Assembly: GCF_020091405.1 (NCBI RefSeq)
Contig: NZ_CP081903.1
Span: 3,038,501-3,102,500, forward strand
Direction: 5' to 3'
Length of the DNA stretch: 64,000 nucleotides
Origin: Bacteroides cellulosilyticus
Lineage (GTDB): Bacteria > Bacteroidota > Bacteroidia > Bacteroidales > Bacteroidaceae
Each line of letters opens with the position of its first letter. Position 1 is the stretch's first letter. The notes under the pieces are model-generated. The model had not been told where the DNA came from. It searched no databases and saw nothing but the letters and a program-made list of their open reading frames with translations. The position numbers and the translations under genes were made by a program. Of this stretch, positions 14,279 to 23,890 are shown in pieces.

Positions 14279-16363
14279 ATGATAAACTACTTGATGAAAA
14301 TTGTAATGATATTCTGGTTTATTATCTTCTGTCTGCAAGTTAGTGTTGCTCAGGAGATTGATATTAATCAGACCAGAAAACACCTGCTGCAAACACTACA
14401 AGACAATTCCGTCGACAAACAGCAGAGGATGGAGCTGTATATTGACTTGTACGACTTGTCCGATGATGTGACAAGCAAACGTACCTATATTAACGAATCG
14501 CTGCAACTGGCTATTCAGTTGAAAAATCAGATATATATTTTTGAGACACTGGATATTCTTTGTCGCAGTTATAAAGATGAACCGGACTCTTTGCACTACT
14601 ATCAGCAGATAGGAGAAGAGTGTCTGGAAGGGGCTTATAAGAACTTTTATATGGCATGGCTCAAAGCTTTTCCTTCTGTTTGCAAGATGGATGAGGCGGA
14701 GAAACCTGATGAAGCCAATGAAGAAATTTCACGGTATAAACGCCACAAGGTAAATCTCTCCGATAAATCGCAGGAAGTGCAATGGGAGATGATTCTTTGT
14801 TCGGCAATGGAGTGCATCAATTACTTTTCACCGTCTGTTACGAATTTGGGAGACCGCATCATCCATTTGAAGAATATTCAACAGTTGGTCAGAGATTTAC
14901 CTTTTGAGGTAAGTTATAAGTTCAATTGGTATTATCTGACTCGTATCGAGTTCATTTATCGTGCTGAAGGAAAAGCTGAAGAAGCAGCGAAGGCTGTTGA
15001 GGCTTTGGAACAAATGGAGCAACTATACGATAGCCAGTTTGAACTGCCTTTCTACAAGAGGCGTGCTTATATCCGTAACCGTAGCCGTGAAGCCTTACGT
15101 ATGGGTGTTTATAGCGAAATGCTTTATTTCGTAGATGCTATAGGCAGGAAAAGAGCTGATGATATTTATTCCCGGATGAAAGCGTACTATCAGGATAAGA
15201 CTTCAGAGACAGATGAAAGATCGTTCTTGGCTGCCGCTTTCCGCTATTATCTTTATACAGCACAATACGATCTTGCTATGCGGACGGTGGATGACTTGCT
15301 GGAACGGACAGATTCCACCGACACAAATGAGCGGACTGAGTTGCTGGCGAAGAAGATTAACCTGGTTACCCAATGGAAACAGCATTACAAAGAAGGATTT
15401 GACGCCTTTTGGGAATATACCAGCTTGATGGAAGATAATCATGTGGAGGAGACGAATGAACAGTTGGCTGAGATGAGGTCATTGTTTGAAGTGGACAAAC
15501 TAAAGATAGAACAGGCCGAACTTCAGGCACGTTATCATCGTATCGCTCTTGCTGTGCTCATAGTCCTGCTTCTGGTTTTCTTTATCTGGGGACTTTATCA
15601 GTACTTGTTGACGAAACGGCTGAAAGCAACGAAGCGGGCACTGATTCTGTCGAATGAGAAAGTTGCTAAGGAAAGCGAACGAGCCAAAGCAAGCGACCGT
15701 ATGAAGACGGAATTCCTACAGTCAATGTGTCATGAGATACGTACTCCACTCAATGCTATCTGTGGTTTCAGTACCCTGTTGCTGAATGAAGATTTGTCCC
15801 AGGAAGATAAAAAAGATTTTCCGGTTATCATTGAAAAGAACTCCAATCAATTGACTGAATTGTTCGAGGACATCCTGCAAGTATCGGACTTAAGCAGTTC
15901 GTTAGAGTTGCTTCCTATGGAACAGGTGGATATATTGTCGATTTGTGCCGGGCTTCTGGATATATGTAAGAGAAGAGCAGGAAATCCCGAAATCACCTGG
16001 TTATTTGAATCGGGATCGGACGAATGTCTTGTAAAAACGAATGCCCAATATCTGCAACGTGTTGTGGAACACCTCCTGAACAATGCTGCAAAGTTCACGG
16101 TTGCCGGTACTATTCGTATGAGCTTGGTGCATACCGAAGGAAAAGTACGTATTATGGTGAGCGATACGGGAATCGGTGTTCCGGCTGATAAGGCCGAATA
16201 TATATTCGACCGTTTCACTAAATTGGATGAATTTATGCCCGGCACCGGATTGGGGCTTTATTCCTGTCGCCTCATTGTCACTCGTCTGGGTGGTTCCATT
16301 TATCTCGATACATCTTATCGGGATGGCGCATGTTTCTGCATTGATTTGTCGGATGAGAAGTGA
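14279..16363 (+). CDS. Membrane sensor histidine kinase with periplasmic helical sensor
   Basis: This is a classical histidine kinase of 694 residues from the ATG at 14279. A signal or anchor segment comes first, then a periplasmic helical region of about 380 residues with TPR-like character (AEEAAKAVEALEQME). One transmembrane segment lies near residues 420-443. The dimerisation box [12 protein letters not shown] carries the phospho-acceptor His at about 485. The ATPase domain shows the N box LNNAAKFTV, a DTGIGVP G1 box and GTGLGLYS. No receiver domain is attached and no response regulator gene is adjacent, so it is an orphan here. The stop is followed closely by the promoter of the AAA ATPase. 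The signal is unknown. Confidence 0.9.
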   Translation: MINYLMKIVMIFWFIIFCLQVSVAQEIDINQTRKHLLQTLQDNSVDKQQRMELYIDLYDLSDDVTSKRTYINESLQLAIQLKNQIYIFETLDILCRSYKDEPDSLHYYQQIGEECLEGAYKNFYMAWLKAFPSVCKMDEAEKPDEANEEISRYKRHKVNLSDKSQEVQWEMILCSAMECINYFSPSVTNLGDRIIHLKNIQQLVRDLPFEVSYKFNWYYLTRIEFIYRAEGKAEEAAKAVEALEQMEQLYDSQFELPFYKRRAYIRNRSREALRMGVYSEMLYFVDAIGRKRADDIYSRMKAYYQDKTSETDERSFLAAAFRYYLYTAQYDLAMRTVDDLLERTDSTDTNERTELLAKKINLVTQWKQHYKEGFDAFWEYTSLMEDNHVEETNEQLAEMRSLFEVDKLKIEQAELQARYHRIALAVLIVLLLVFFIWGLYQYLLTKRLKATKRALILSNEKVAKESERAKASDRMKTEFLQSMCHEIRTPLNAICGFSTLLLNEDLSQEDKKDFPVIIEKNSNQLTELFEDILQVSDLSSSLELLPMEQVDILSICAGLLDICKRRAGNPEITWLFESGSDECLVKTNAQYLQRVVEHLLNNAAKFTVAGTIRMSLVHTEGKVRIMVSDTGIGVPADKAEYIFDRFTKLDEFMPGTGLGLYSCRLIVTRLGGSIYLDTSYRDGACFCIDLSDEK

Positions 16364-16402
16364 TTTTTCTATTTCCGGGCGTGGAAATAAAAGATAATCA
16401 CG

Positions 16403-16410
16403 TATATTTG
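16403..16410 (+). promoter_or_regulatory. -7 box of the AAA ATPase / DUF4435 unit
   Basis: TATATTTG matches the -7 consensus 21 bases before the ATG at 16432. It shows that the pair has its own promoter and that the longer upstream frame from 16360 is not translated. Confidence 0.68.
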
Positions 16411-16431
16411 CTTTCATTAAAAGCAAAAACT

Positions 16432-17259
16432 ATGGAAGAACAAGCCAATTACATCAAACGTATAGAGATACACAGGTTGTGGGATCGCTTTGACATAGCT
16501 TGGGACTTACGTCCCGACGTGAATATCCTTTCCGGTATCAACGGAGTGGGGAAAACCACGATCCTCAACCGTTCCGTCCACTATCTGGAAGAACTTTCGG
16601 GGGAGATAAAGAACGGCGAGATAGAAGGCGTACGTGTTACCTTCGACCGTCCGGATGCGACGTATATCCCTTACGACGTAATTCGTAGTTACGACCGCCC
16701 CTTGATTATGGGCGACTTTACCGCCCGCATGGCCGATCCGAACGTCAAATCCGAACTAGACTGGCAACTTTATCTCTTGCAACGCCGATACCTCGATTAC
16801 CAGGTGAATATTGGCAACAAGATGATCGAACTCCTTTCCGGTGATGAGGAACAACGTTCACAAGCCGCTTCCTTATCCCTTCCCAAGCGGAAGTTCCAGG
16901 ATCTGATGGATCAGTTATTCAGCTATACCCGCAAAACCATAGATCGCCGCAGCAATGAAATCATCTTCTATCAGGACGGTGAACGCCTGTTGCCCTATAA
17001 ACTATCTTCCGGTGAAAAACAGATGCTGATTATCCTGCTCACCGTGCTGGTGCGCGACAATGCTCATTGTGTCCTCTTTATGGATGAACCCGAAGCCTCT
17101 CTTCACATCGAGTGGCAGCAAAAACTTATCGGTATGATACGTGAATTGAATCCCAATGTGCAACTGATACTTACCACCCATTCTCCCGCCGTCATCATGG
17201 AAGGCTGGCTGGATGCGGTGACGGAAGTGAGCGATATATCGGTGGAAATTAGGAATTAA
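16432..17259 (+). CDS. Compact AAA/ABC-type ATPase, partner of DUF4435 protein
   Basis: This 275-residue ABC-fold ATPase belongs to the AAA_15/AAA_21 (OLD-like) group. Walker A GINGVGKTT is at 35-43, an ABC signature-like LSSGEKQ near 191, Walker B CVLFMDEPEASLH near 214-226, and a switch histidine in LTTHSPAVI near 247. It lacks the long coiled-coil arms of SMC/Rad50, which makes it short for the group. The next gene, 13 bases on, encodes a DUF4435 protein. The pair ATPase + DUF4435 is the composition of the anti-phage PARIS system (AriA/AriB), where the ATPase senses a phage trigger and releases a TOPRIM nuclease. Family and architecture are seen; the defence role is inferred. Confidence 0.85.
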   Translation: MEEQANYIKRIEIHRLWDRFDIAWDLRPDVNILSGINGVGKTTILNRSVHYLEELSGEIKNGEIEGVRVTFDRPDATYIPYDVIRSYDRPLIMGDFTARMADPNVKSELDWQLYLLQRRYLDYQVNIGNKMIELLSGDEEQRSQAASLSLPKRKFQDLMDQLFSYTRKTIDRRSNEIIFYQDGERLLPYKLSSGEKQMLIILLTVLVRDNAHCVLFMDEPEASLHIEWQQKLIGMIRELNPNVQLILTTHSPAVIMEGWLDAVTEVSDISVEIRN

Positions 17260-17272
17260 TAATTATCTCCCC

Positions 17273-18274
17273 ATGGCTACTTCTTTAAAACATAATCTTA
17301 CATCCGCCTATTTCAATGCCGCCAACAAGCTTTATCCCAAGAAGGCGCGGCGTCGCATTGTGGCGTATGTGGAAAGTTACGATGATGTAGCTTTCTGGCG
17401 CACATTGTTGGCTGAGTTCGAGACAGATGAATATTATTTCCAGGTGATGCTGCCTTCGGCTACCTCTCTTGCCAAGGGTAAGAAGATGGTGCTGATGAAT
17501 ACGCTGAACACTACTGAATTGGGCAAGAGCCTGATAGCCTGTGTGGACAGTGACTACGACTTTCTGTTACAAGGCAAAACGAGTGTTTCACATAAGATAA
17601 ACAGTAGTCCCTACATATTCCAGACGTACGCATATGCTATCGAGAATTTCCATTGTTATGCTGAAAGCTTGCATGAAGTTTGCGTGCAGGCTACATTGAA
17701 CGACCGTATGCTGATTGACTTTCCTGCTTTCCTGAAGCGTTATTCGCAAATTGTCTATCCGCTCTTTCTCTGGAACGTCTGGTTCTATTGCCAACGAGAT
17801 ACTTATACTTTTCCGATGTATGACTTCAATGCATGCACCCGTTTGCAGGAAGTCAATGTACATCATCCCGAACGAACACTGGAGCCCGTGCAGCGTGCCG
17901 TTGCCAAGAAACTTTCCGAGATGCGCAGACGTTTTCCGCGAAATATCAAGTCGGTGGAGGCTTTGGGTGTGGAACTGGAGAAGCTGGGACTGAATCCTGA
18001 TACTACTTATCTCTACATACAGGGGCATCACCTCATGGATGGTGTTGTGATGAAACTTCTTATCCCCGTATGCACCGTGCTGCGTCGCGAGCGCGAACAG
18101 GAAATCAAGCGTCTGGCGGCCCACAACGAGCAATTCCATAACGAACTGACCAGCTATGAGAATAGCCAGACCAACGTCAGCTTGATGTTGAAAAAGAACA
18201 GCGGATACAAGAACCTTTACTTGTATCAGTGGTTAAAAGAAGATATAGGAGACTTCCTGAACAGGGAGCGATAA
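17273..18274 (+). CDS. DUF4435 (TOPRIM-like) protein, AriB-like
   Basis: This 333-residue DUF4435 protein retains the acidic residues expected of a TOPRIM metal site: Glu34 in AYVESYDD, and an Asp-x-Asp-x-Asp run at 92-96 in ACVDSDYDF. The C-terminal half is mixed helical, with a charged helix near 270-300. In PARIS defence systems AriB is a DUF4435 protein that is released from the ATPase AriA and cuts host tRNA. The same gene order, tight spacing (13 bases) and intact acidic residues make this a candidate for that kind of unit. A housekeeping use with the same fold cannot be excluded. The mechanosensitive channel gene starts 37 bases downstream. Confidence 0.82.
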   Translation: MATSLKHNLTSAYFNAANKLYPKKARRRIVAYVESYDDVAFWRTLLAEFETDEYYFQVMLPSATSLAKGKKMVLMNTLNTTELGKSLIACVDSDYDFLLQGKTSVSHKINSSPYIFQTYAYAIENFHCYAESLHEVCVQATLNDRMLIDFPAFLKRYSQIVYPLFLWNVWFYCQRDTYTFPMYDFNACTRLQEVNVHHPERTLEPVQRAVAKKLSEMRRRFPRNIKSVEALGVELEKLGLNPDTTYLYIQGHHLMDGVVMKLLIPVCTVLRREREQEIKRLAAHNEQFHNELTSYENSQTNVSLMLKKNSGYKNLYLYQWLKEDIGDFLNRER

Positions 18275-18311
18275 TTACTAACCATTAACACCAAAATTAA
18301 TTCTTAGTATC

Positions 18312-19565
18312 ATGAGCATTGTACAACAAATTAACGAAGGACTTCAGGCTTTAGGTTTCAGCCAGTCATTGGCTGGCCAGTTAGATCAATTTATAGCATT
18401 CCTGGGAGTTCTCCTGGTAGCTTATCTGGCGGATACTGTTTGCCGGAAGATCTTGCTGAAAGTCGTTTCGCGTTTGGTAAAGCAAACAAAAGCCACTTGG
18501 GATGACATTGTTTTCGACCGCAAAGTGATGGTGCATCTTAGCCGTATGGTGGCACCTATTCTTATTTACATCCTGCTTCCTCTGGCATTTTCCGACGCGG
18601 AGTCGGCAACGTTGGCGCTTATCCTGCGCTTCTGCCTCATCTTTATCATTATTATGTTTCTTAGCTTCATCAGTTCGCTGCTTGCAGCTGTCTATACTGT
18701 TTATAGCGAGAAGGAACAGTTCCGTGACCGCCCTTTGAAGGGACTCTTGCAGACAGTGCAGGTCATCCTTTATTTTGTCGGTGGCATCATCGTTGTCAGC
18801 ATACTCATAGACCGTTCACCCGGTGTATTGCTCACCGGTCTGGGAGCTTCGGCTGCCGTGCTGATGTTAGTATTCAAAGACAGTATCATGGGCTTTGTTT
18901 CCGGTGTGCAGCTTTCTGCCAACAATATGCTGAAAGTAGGCGACTGGATTACCATGCCTAAGTATGGAGCGGACGGTGATGTAATAGAAGTGTCATTGAA
19001 TACAGTGAAGGTTCGTAATTTCGACAAAACCATCACTACCATTCCGCCTTACTTGCTCGTAAGCGACTCTTTCCAGAACTGGCGTGGTATGCAGGAGAGT
19101 GGCGGACGACGTATCAAACGTTCTATCAATATCGATATGAACAGTGTGCGGTTCTGTACGCCTGAAATGTTGGCGAAGTATCGCAAGATACAGCTGTTGG
19201 CAAACTATGTTGAACAGACGGAACAAGTGATTAAGGAGTATAATGAAGAGCATCATATTGATAACTCCATCCTTGTGAACGGTCGCCGCCAGACGAATCT
19301 CGGTGTCTTCCGTGCTTATCTGAATTGTTACCTGAAGAGCCATCCGGGTGTAAATCATGATATGACCTGTATGGTGCGTCAGCTTCAGCCTACCGATCAC
19401 GGTATACCATTGGAACTGTATTTTTTCTCCGCTACCACATCCTGGATACCTTACGAGGATTTGCAGTCTGATGTCTTCGACCATCTGTTGGCTATTATTT
19501 CTGAGTTTGATCTTCACGTATTCCAGTCACCATCCGGTGAAGATTTCCGCGAAAGGCTTAATTGA
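18312..19565 (+). CDS. Miniconductance mechanosensitive channel (MscS superfamily, YbdG-like)
   Basis: This inner-membrane channel has 417 residues. Its N-terminal transmembrane helices are followed by a pore-lining TM3 with the Gly/Ala-rich LLTGLGASAAVLML, then the MscS beta domain with GDWITMP and DVIEVSLNTVKVRNFDKT. The box NWRGMQESGGRRIKRSI is diagnostic of the YbdG/MscM subgroup. It opens on membrane stretch to release osmolytes. It follows the DUF4435 gene by 37 bases with no promoter that I can see, so it may be transcribed with the ATPase/DUF4435 pair. A two-way terminator ends it. Confidence 0.93.
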   Translation: MSIVQQINEGLQALGFSQSLAGQLDQFIAFLGVLLVAYLADTVCRKILLKVVSRLVKQTKATWDDIVFDRKVMVHLSRMVAPILIYILLPLAFSDAESATLALILRFCLIFIIIMFLSFISSLLAAVYTVYSEKEQFRDRPLKGLLQTVQVILYFVGGIIVVSILIDRSPGVLLTGLGASAAVLMLVFKDSIMGFVSGVQLSANNMLKVGDWITMPKYGADGDVIEVSLNTVKVRNFDKTITTIPPYLLVSDSFQNWRGMQESGGRRIKRSINIDMNSVRFCTPEMLAKYRKIQLLANYVEQTEQVIKEYNEEHHIDNSILVNGRRQTNLGVFRAYLNCYLKSHPGVNHDMTCMVRQLQPTDHGIPLELYFFSATTSWIPYEDLQSDVFDHLLAIISEFDLHVFQSPSGEDFRERLN

Positions 19566-19620
19566 GATAATCGGCACTGGTTCTCGATATTTTCTCATCA
19601 AGGATGGGAACAGATCAACA

Positions 19621-19666
19621 AAAGCAAACGCCGGACAGTTCCTCTGAACTTGTCCGGCGTTGCCTT
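19621..19666. terminator. Two-way terminator between convergent genes
   Basis: AACGCCGGACA pairs with TGTCCGGCGTT around a short GTTC/GAAC inner stem, with an A-rich 5' flank and a T-rich 3' flank. It can stop both the channel gene (+) and the beta-helix lipoprotein gene (-). Confidence 0.88.
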
Positions 19667-19707
19667 TGTAGAAGCTATTGCTTCGTGAATTATGTGTGTT
19701 TCTCGTT

Positions 19708-20940
19708 TTATTGTTTGATCCAGTTGCCGCTTGTCCAGTTGTCTCCTGTCTTTACAGCTCCCTTATATTCGGCTTTGGTGAAGAAACTGTCGGCACTGAG
19801 GTCTTTGCCACCATCGACGGTGCCTTCGTAGAGATTCTCCCAAGTGAAGTTCTGTGCAGTGAGGTTGCCCGTTGCTGCTGCGAACATATCGTTGGTGTAA
19901 ATGCCTTCTTTAGAAGATAATGTTTTGCTGATAGCTACATACTCCAGTTTAGACACACCCTCTTTCAGGGCTGTTTCAGTTTCTGTGGTTTCTACGGTCA
20001 GAGGTTGACCTTTGCCGGTGATGAGCGTATTGTAAAGTTCCACTTGTGTTCCGGCACGCAGGCGTACGCCCTGTTTGCTGCCACCGTTGCCAATCAGTGT
20101 GAGGTTGGCGAGGATGGGGTGGGCAACGGGCGTTGCACCGAAGCTCTTGCCGTTGTTGTCGCACTCCATCAGGCAGTCGCAGTCGTATCCCAGTTCGTCT
20201 TTGGGGCTTTGGTAAGCTACGAGGAACTGTGCTTTGCCGTTCCAGCCTTCGGTCCAGTCGAAAGAGTCGTCGCTACAGTCGGTAGATACCAGATACTTCA
20301 CATTGACGGAACCGCCGAACCATTCGAAACCATCGTCAGAACCCATGTATGCCTGGCAATACTCTACCGTTGTTCCGTTTCCTACACCGTAGAAGGTGAT
20401 ACCGTTGGCTTCGTGCTCTTCGTCGAAGGCAAATCCGGTGTACTCTACACGAACATACCGCAATGTACCGGAATTGTCGGCGTCATTATTGCCACCATAG
20501 GGTGCGCCGCCTATTTCCGAACTACCCGTTCCGCCTTCGGCATTGGTGTGTGCGTATCCGCAGATGTGGATACCGCCCCATGCGCCCGGTTCTTTCTTTT
20601 CGGAAGTCATCACGATAGGGTTGCTGGCAGTGCCTTGTGCATCTATCTTGGCTCCTTGTTCTATGAGGATGTAGTCTACCACATCGTCATGTTTGGCAAT
20701 AATGGTGACGCCTGCGGGAATCTTCAGTGTGGCACCGTTCTTTACGTGTATGCCGCCACTTAGCGTGTAAGTCTTTCCGGCTTCCAGTTCCGTATAGCTT
20801 TCGATGTCTTTCGTCAGTTCATACTTGTCGTCTTCACCGCCGTCCCCGTTTCCAGGTTCGTTGTTGTCGGTACATGCAGTGAATAAGGTCATACTTGCCG
20901 CGAGGGCCATAGTCATGAATTTCCAATTTGATGTTCTCAT
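19708..20940 (-). CDS. Beta-helix surface lipoprotein paired with TonB receptor
   Basis: This 410-residue lipoprotein has signal and lipobox LFTAC, followed by an acidic linker (EPGNGDGGEDD). Its body is a right-handed parallel beta-helix, suggested by regular short strands with turns such as IHVKNGATLKIPAGVTIIA and GAWGGIHICGYA. It lies 67 bases downstream of a TonB-dependent receptor gene in the same direction, so it probably forms the surface ligand-binding partner of that receptor, in the way SusD partners SusC; it is not itself a SusD. The aspartate-rich stretches (DDGFEWFGG, DDSFDW) could bind metal or a cationic ligand. Homologues are sometimes mislabelled as multidrug transporters; nothing here supports transport. 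The ligand is unknown. Confidence 0.78.
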   Translation of the reverse strand: MRTSNWKFMTMALAASMTLFTACTDNNEPGNGDGGEDDKYELTKDIESYTELEAGKTYTLSGGIHVKNGATLKIPAGVTIIAKHDDVVDYILIEQGAKIDAQGTASNPIVMTSEKKEPGAWGGIHICGYAHTNAEGGTGSSEIGGAPYGGNNDADNSGTLRYVRVEYTGFAFDEEHEANGITFYGVGNGTTVEYCQAYMGSDDGFEWFGGSVNVKYLVSTDCSDDSFDWTEGWNGKAQFLVAYQSPKDELGYDCDCLMECDNNGKSFGATPVAHPILANLTLIGNGGSKQGVRLRAGTQVELYNTLITGKGQPLTVETTETETALKEGVSKLEYVAISKTLSSKEGIYTNDMFAAATGNLTAQNFTWENLYEGTVDGGKDLSADSFFTKAEYKGAVKTGDNWTSGNWIKQ

Positions 20941-21007
20941 ACTAATAATTGTTTAGTTGATAAAATGAGTTCCTATTGTTTGTCTCTCTCAAAGTTTTTC
21001 TTTTCTC

Positions 21008-23698
21008 TTACAGGTCATAGCTGAAGCCAACTTCAAAGCCTGTACCCTTTCTGAAGCGTTCCACTTCTACTTTATCTCCGGTGGTAGGCACTTCTTGCTT
21101 GAAAAGGATGTCTTGGTTCAGCAGGTCGTTGACTTGCAACTTCACCGCGAAACGCCGGTTGAAGCGGTAACTGCCTGTAAAGTTCAGCGTGTGTACCGGC
21201 TGCTGCTTGATGTCTCCCAGACCGGAGATGCCTACGGAGTGGATGCGGGGACCTTGCAGATTGTAGAGCAGGGCAACGCTGAGTTGGCGGTCGTTGCTGA
21301 AAGCGGGTGAATAGGTGAGGTCTGCATTTGCCAGGTAGGGCGATGCTCCCTGCAAGGCACGCTGGCTGTTGGTGTAGGCACCGCCTTCGGGCAGTTTCAC
21401 GTTAGTGTACATATACGAGCCGTTCACGCCGAAACGCAGGTCTTTCACTATCTCTTTGCGGAATTCTATCTCCACCCCCGTTGCCATACCGTTGTCCGCA
21501 TTGCGGAAAGAATGCACGGCGGAACCGCCTGACAGAGTCTGTACACGCTCTATCGGTGCTTTCAGGTGCTTGTAGTAGGCGGTGATGGAGAGCATATCCC
21601 CATTCTTTTCAAAGAGTTCGTAGCGCAGATCGATGTTATAGTTGTAGCCGTTTTGCAAATCAGCGTTACCGCGTATCTGTGCCGAACCGTAGGATTCCTG
21701 ATAGAGGAAGGGGGCCATTTCGATAAACGAAGGACGCGTCACTGTGCGTGAGAAGGCAAAACGCAGACTGTTCTTTTCGTTCATCTGGTATTTCATGTTC
21801 AGTGAGGGGAAAAGGTCGTTTTTGTTCAGTTCACTGCGTTCGGCTTTTCCGCCATCGGTATAGTAGTCTACCCATTGCTTGCTGATTTCGTAGCGTACTC
21901 CCAGGTTCACCAATAACGGGGCTATGGGGTAGTATTCAGTGGCAATGTATCCTGCATAAATGCTGTTACCGGCTGTATAGCTATCTTTGGGCTGCTTCTT
22001 CCGGTCTATGGTGATGGAACCGTTTTCTACATTTTCCATGTTGAGGAAGGAGTCGGTATCGTAGATGTCGGTGATGGTAGGGTTCAGTTTGTTCAGGTTG
22101 TAGTAGAAGCGTGTACCCATATAGTCACGATTCTTGTCTTTATAGGTGAAACCGGCCTGCAACTTGTTGTTGTCGCCAAAGCGGTAGCTGACGGTGAGGT
22201 CGCCCACCCACTCATCTTCATTCAGTGAGCCGAAGTAACGCATGGTTTCTTGGCGGTTCAGTTTGAAGAGTTTTATCTGGTCATCTTCACGGATGAACAT
22301 TACTTGGCGGCGGTCGGGTTCGTTGCTGGAGGTCTTGCTGTACGAGCCGCTCCAGTTGAGGTCCCACTGTTTGCCGAAGTGGTGCTTGCCGTTTACTTGA
22401 TGGTTTTGCAGACTGTAGATGTGTGTCACGTTGTTGCTGCCTATCAGATGGTGGTCTTCGTAGTCCACACCTTCACGCCTCATATAAGTGTCGATGGCAT
22501 TGCGGGCGTAGAAGAAGGTATATCCGATGTGGTCGGAAGTGCGGAAACTGTAGCCGAGATTACCCAGCGCGGCAATCTTTAACTCGTTGCTGTAGCTGTC
22601 GTAGTTGAATTCATTCAGGGTATTTCCTGTAGCTTCTAGGGTACGTATGGAGGCATTGTCCATGGTTTGCAGGTCGTTGCTTACTCCTATGGAGCCCAGA
22701 ACGCTGACTTCATTTCCACCCAGGGTGAAACGTTTGCCGAAGCCGATATTTCCGCCGAATTCGGGTAGGGCAGTCTTTTTACTAACCTGAAAACTGGTGT
22801 TGAAGAGGCGGTTGTGGCGTGCATACTCTTCAAAGTCTGTTAATGACATGTCTATCAGTTTCTGATCCAGAGAAGGAGTGTTGAACAGAGAGCCGTCGCG
22901 GTCCATCCGGTAGAAATCTTTGCCTAGCGTATTGAACTTGCCACCTGCATTGAAGCTGATGGACAGAAAATCACTGCCTACATTCTCTTTGGTACTGATG
23001 TCGATGTGTGCTCCTGAGTAGTCGGCGAATGCACTGGCGTCATATACTTTGCTCACGGTAATATTCTGTACGGTAGATGCAGGGAAGATATCCAGAGGAA
23101 TCAGTTTATTGTCCGGATTAGGAGAGGCGATGGGAAGTCCGTTCAGAGTGGTGGTGCTGTACCGGTCGCCCAGACCGCGCACAATTAACTGTCCGGCACT
23201 GGCGATGGAGATACCGGTTATCTTTTTTACACCTTCTTCCACATTGCTGATTCCTTTGATACTCATTTCTTTGGCACCGAGATTTTCGATTGCAAGGGTA
23301 GCTTTCTGCCGTTCCATCTGCAGGGCTCGTTCACCTTCCAGATTCTTTTTGGCCACTACGGAGACTTCGCCTAACGCTTGTGCATCACTCTCCATCTCAA
23401 AGTTCAGCAAAGTTTCGGCCTTGACTTTTATGCTATTGAGCAGGATGTCTTTGTATCCTATATATCTCACGGTTATGGTATATGTACCGTCATTTACATT
23501 CAGTGTATAATTGCCGTCAATATCGGCTACCACACCCTGGGCTGTCCCGGTTATCTGTATGGTAGCTCCGGTCAGTGGCTCTTTCGTCTGCTTGTCGAGG
23601 ACGGTTCCTTTGATGTTTCCAGCTAGGGCGGTCATGGTGGAAAGCACCAGTAATAAAATGAGGAAAAATACTTTTCCAAAATCCAGTTTCATGCTCAT
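21008..23698 (-). CDS. TonB-dependent outer-membrane receptor (non-SusC type)
   Basis: This 896-residue outer-membrane receptor has a signal peptide (ending TALAG). An N-terminal carboxypeptidase-like regulatory domain (GNIKGTVLDKQTKEPLTGAT) spans about 28-110. The plug domain contains GQLIVRGLGDRYSTTTLNG, and a 22-strand-type barrel ends in an aromatic-terminal strand (GFEVGFSYDL). It lacks the SusC-specific long plug insertion and is shorter than SusC proteins. It uses TonB energy to import a ligand captured by its lipoprotein partner downstream. The start ATG at 23698 is followed by another in-frame ATG two codons later; either could be used. A near-consensus promoter lies at 23724-23731. 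Confidence 0.9.
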   Translation of the reverse strand: MSMKLDFGKVFFLILLLVLSTMTALAGNIKGTVLDKQTKEPLTGATIQITGTAQGVVADIDGNYTLNVNDGTYTITVRYIGYKDILLNSIKVKAETLLNFEMESDAQALGEVSVVAKKNLEGERALQMERQKATLAIENLGAKEMSIKGISNVEEGVKKITGISIASAGQLIVRGLGDRYSTTTLNGLPIASPNPDNKLIPLDIFPASTVQNITVSKVYDASAFADYSGAHIDISTKENVGSDFLSISFNAGGKFNTLGKDFYRMDRDGSLFNTPSLDQKLIDMSLTDFEEYARHNRLFNTSFQVSKKTALPEFGGNIGFGKRFTLGGNEVSVLGSIGVSNDLQTMDNASIRTLEATGNTLNEFNYDSYSNELKIAALGNLGYSFRTSDHIGYTFFYARNAIDTYMRREGVDYEDHHLIGSNNVTHIYSLQNHQVNGKHHFGKQWDLNWSGSYSKTSSNEPDRRQVMFIREDDQIKLFKLNRQETMRYFGSLNEDEWVGDLTVSYRFGDNNKLQAGFTYKDKNRDYMGTRFYYNLNKLNPTITDIYDTDSFLNMENVENGSITIDRKKQPKDSYTAGNSIYAGYIATEYYPIAPLLVNLGVRYEISKQWVDYYTDGGKAERSELNKNDLFPSLNMKYQMNEKNSLRFAFSRTVTRPSFIEMAPFLYQESYGSAQIRGNADLQNGYNYNIDLRYELFEKNGDMLSITAYYKHLKAPIERVQTLSGGSAVHSFRNADNGMATGVEIEFRKEIVKDLRFGVNGSYMYTNVKLPEGGAYTNSQRALQGASPYLANADLTYSPAFSNDRQLSVALLYNLQGPRIHSVGISGLGDIKQQPVHTLNFTGSYRFNRRFAVKLQVNDLLNQDILFKQEVPTTGDKVEVERFRKGTGFEVGFSYDL

Positions 23699-23723
23699 CT
23701 TTTATCGTTTCTTGTTTCCGGTG

Positions 23724-23731
23724 CAAAGATG
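23724..23731 (-). promoter_or_regulatory. Near-consensus -7 box of the TonB receptor operon
   Basis: On the minus strand the sequence reads CATCTTTG, one change from TAnnTTTG, with a TTG-containing stretch about 20 bases upstream. It lies 26 bases before the receptor start. Confidence 0.45.
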
Positions 23732-23890
23732 CGGCAACGGAATTACAACCGTAATACACATGTCATACAATTGATTCTCAATATGATTACATTTGGGTGA
23801 CAGAATGCGTTTGATAATGGCGGATGCCTATTTAAATATGCTTTAGTTTTTTTGTTGATGGGAATAGGAACAAATTCAAGAAGTAAACGT

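Noticed and set aside
20005-20763. 252-codon plus-strand frame inside the beta-helix lipoprotein gene
   Set aside because: It is an antisense shadow of a gene with a clear signal peptide and lipobox.
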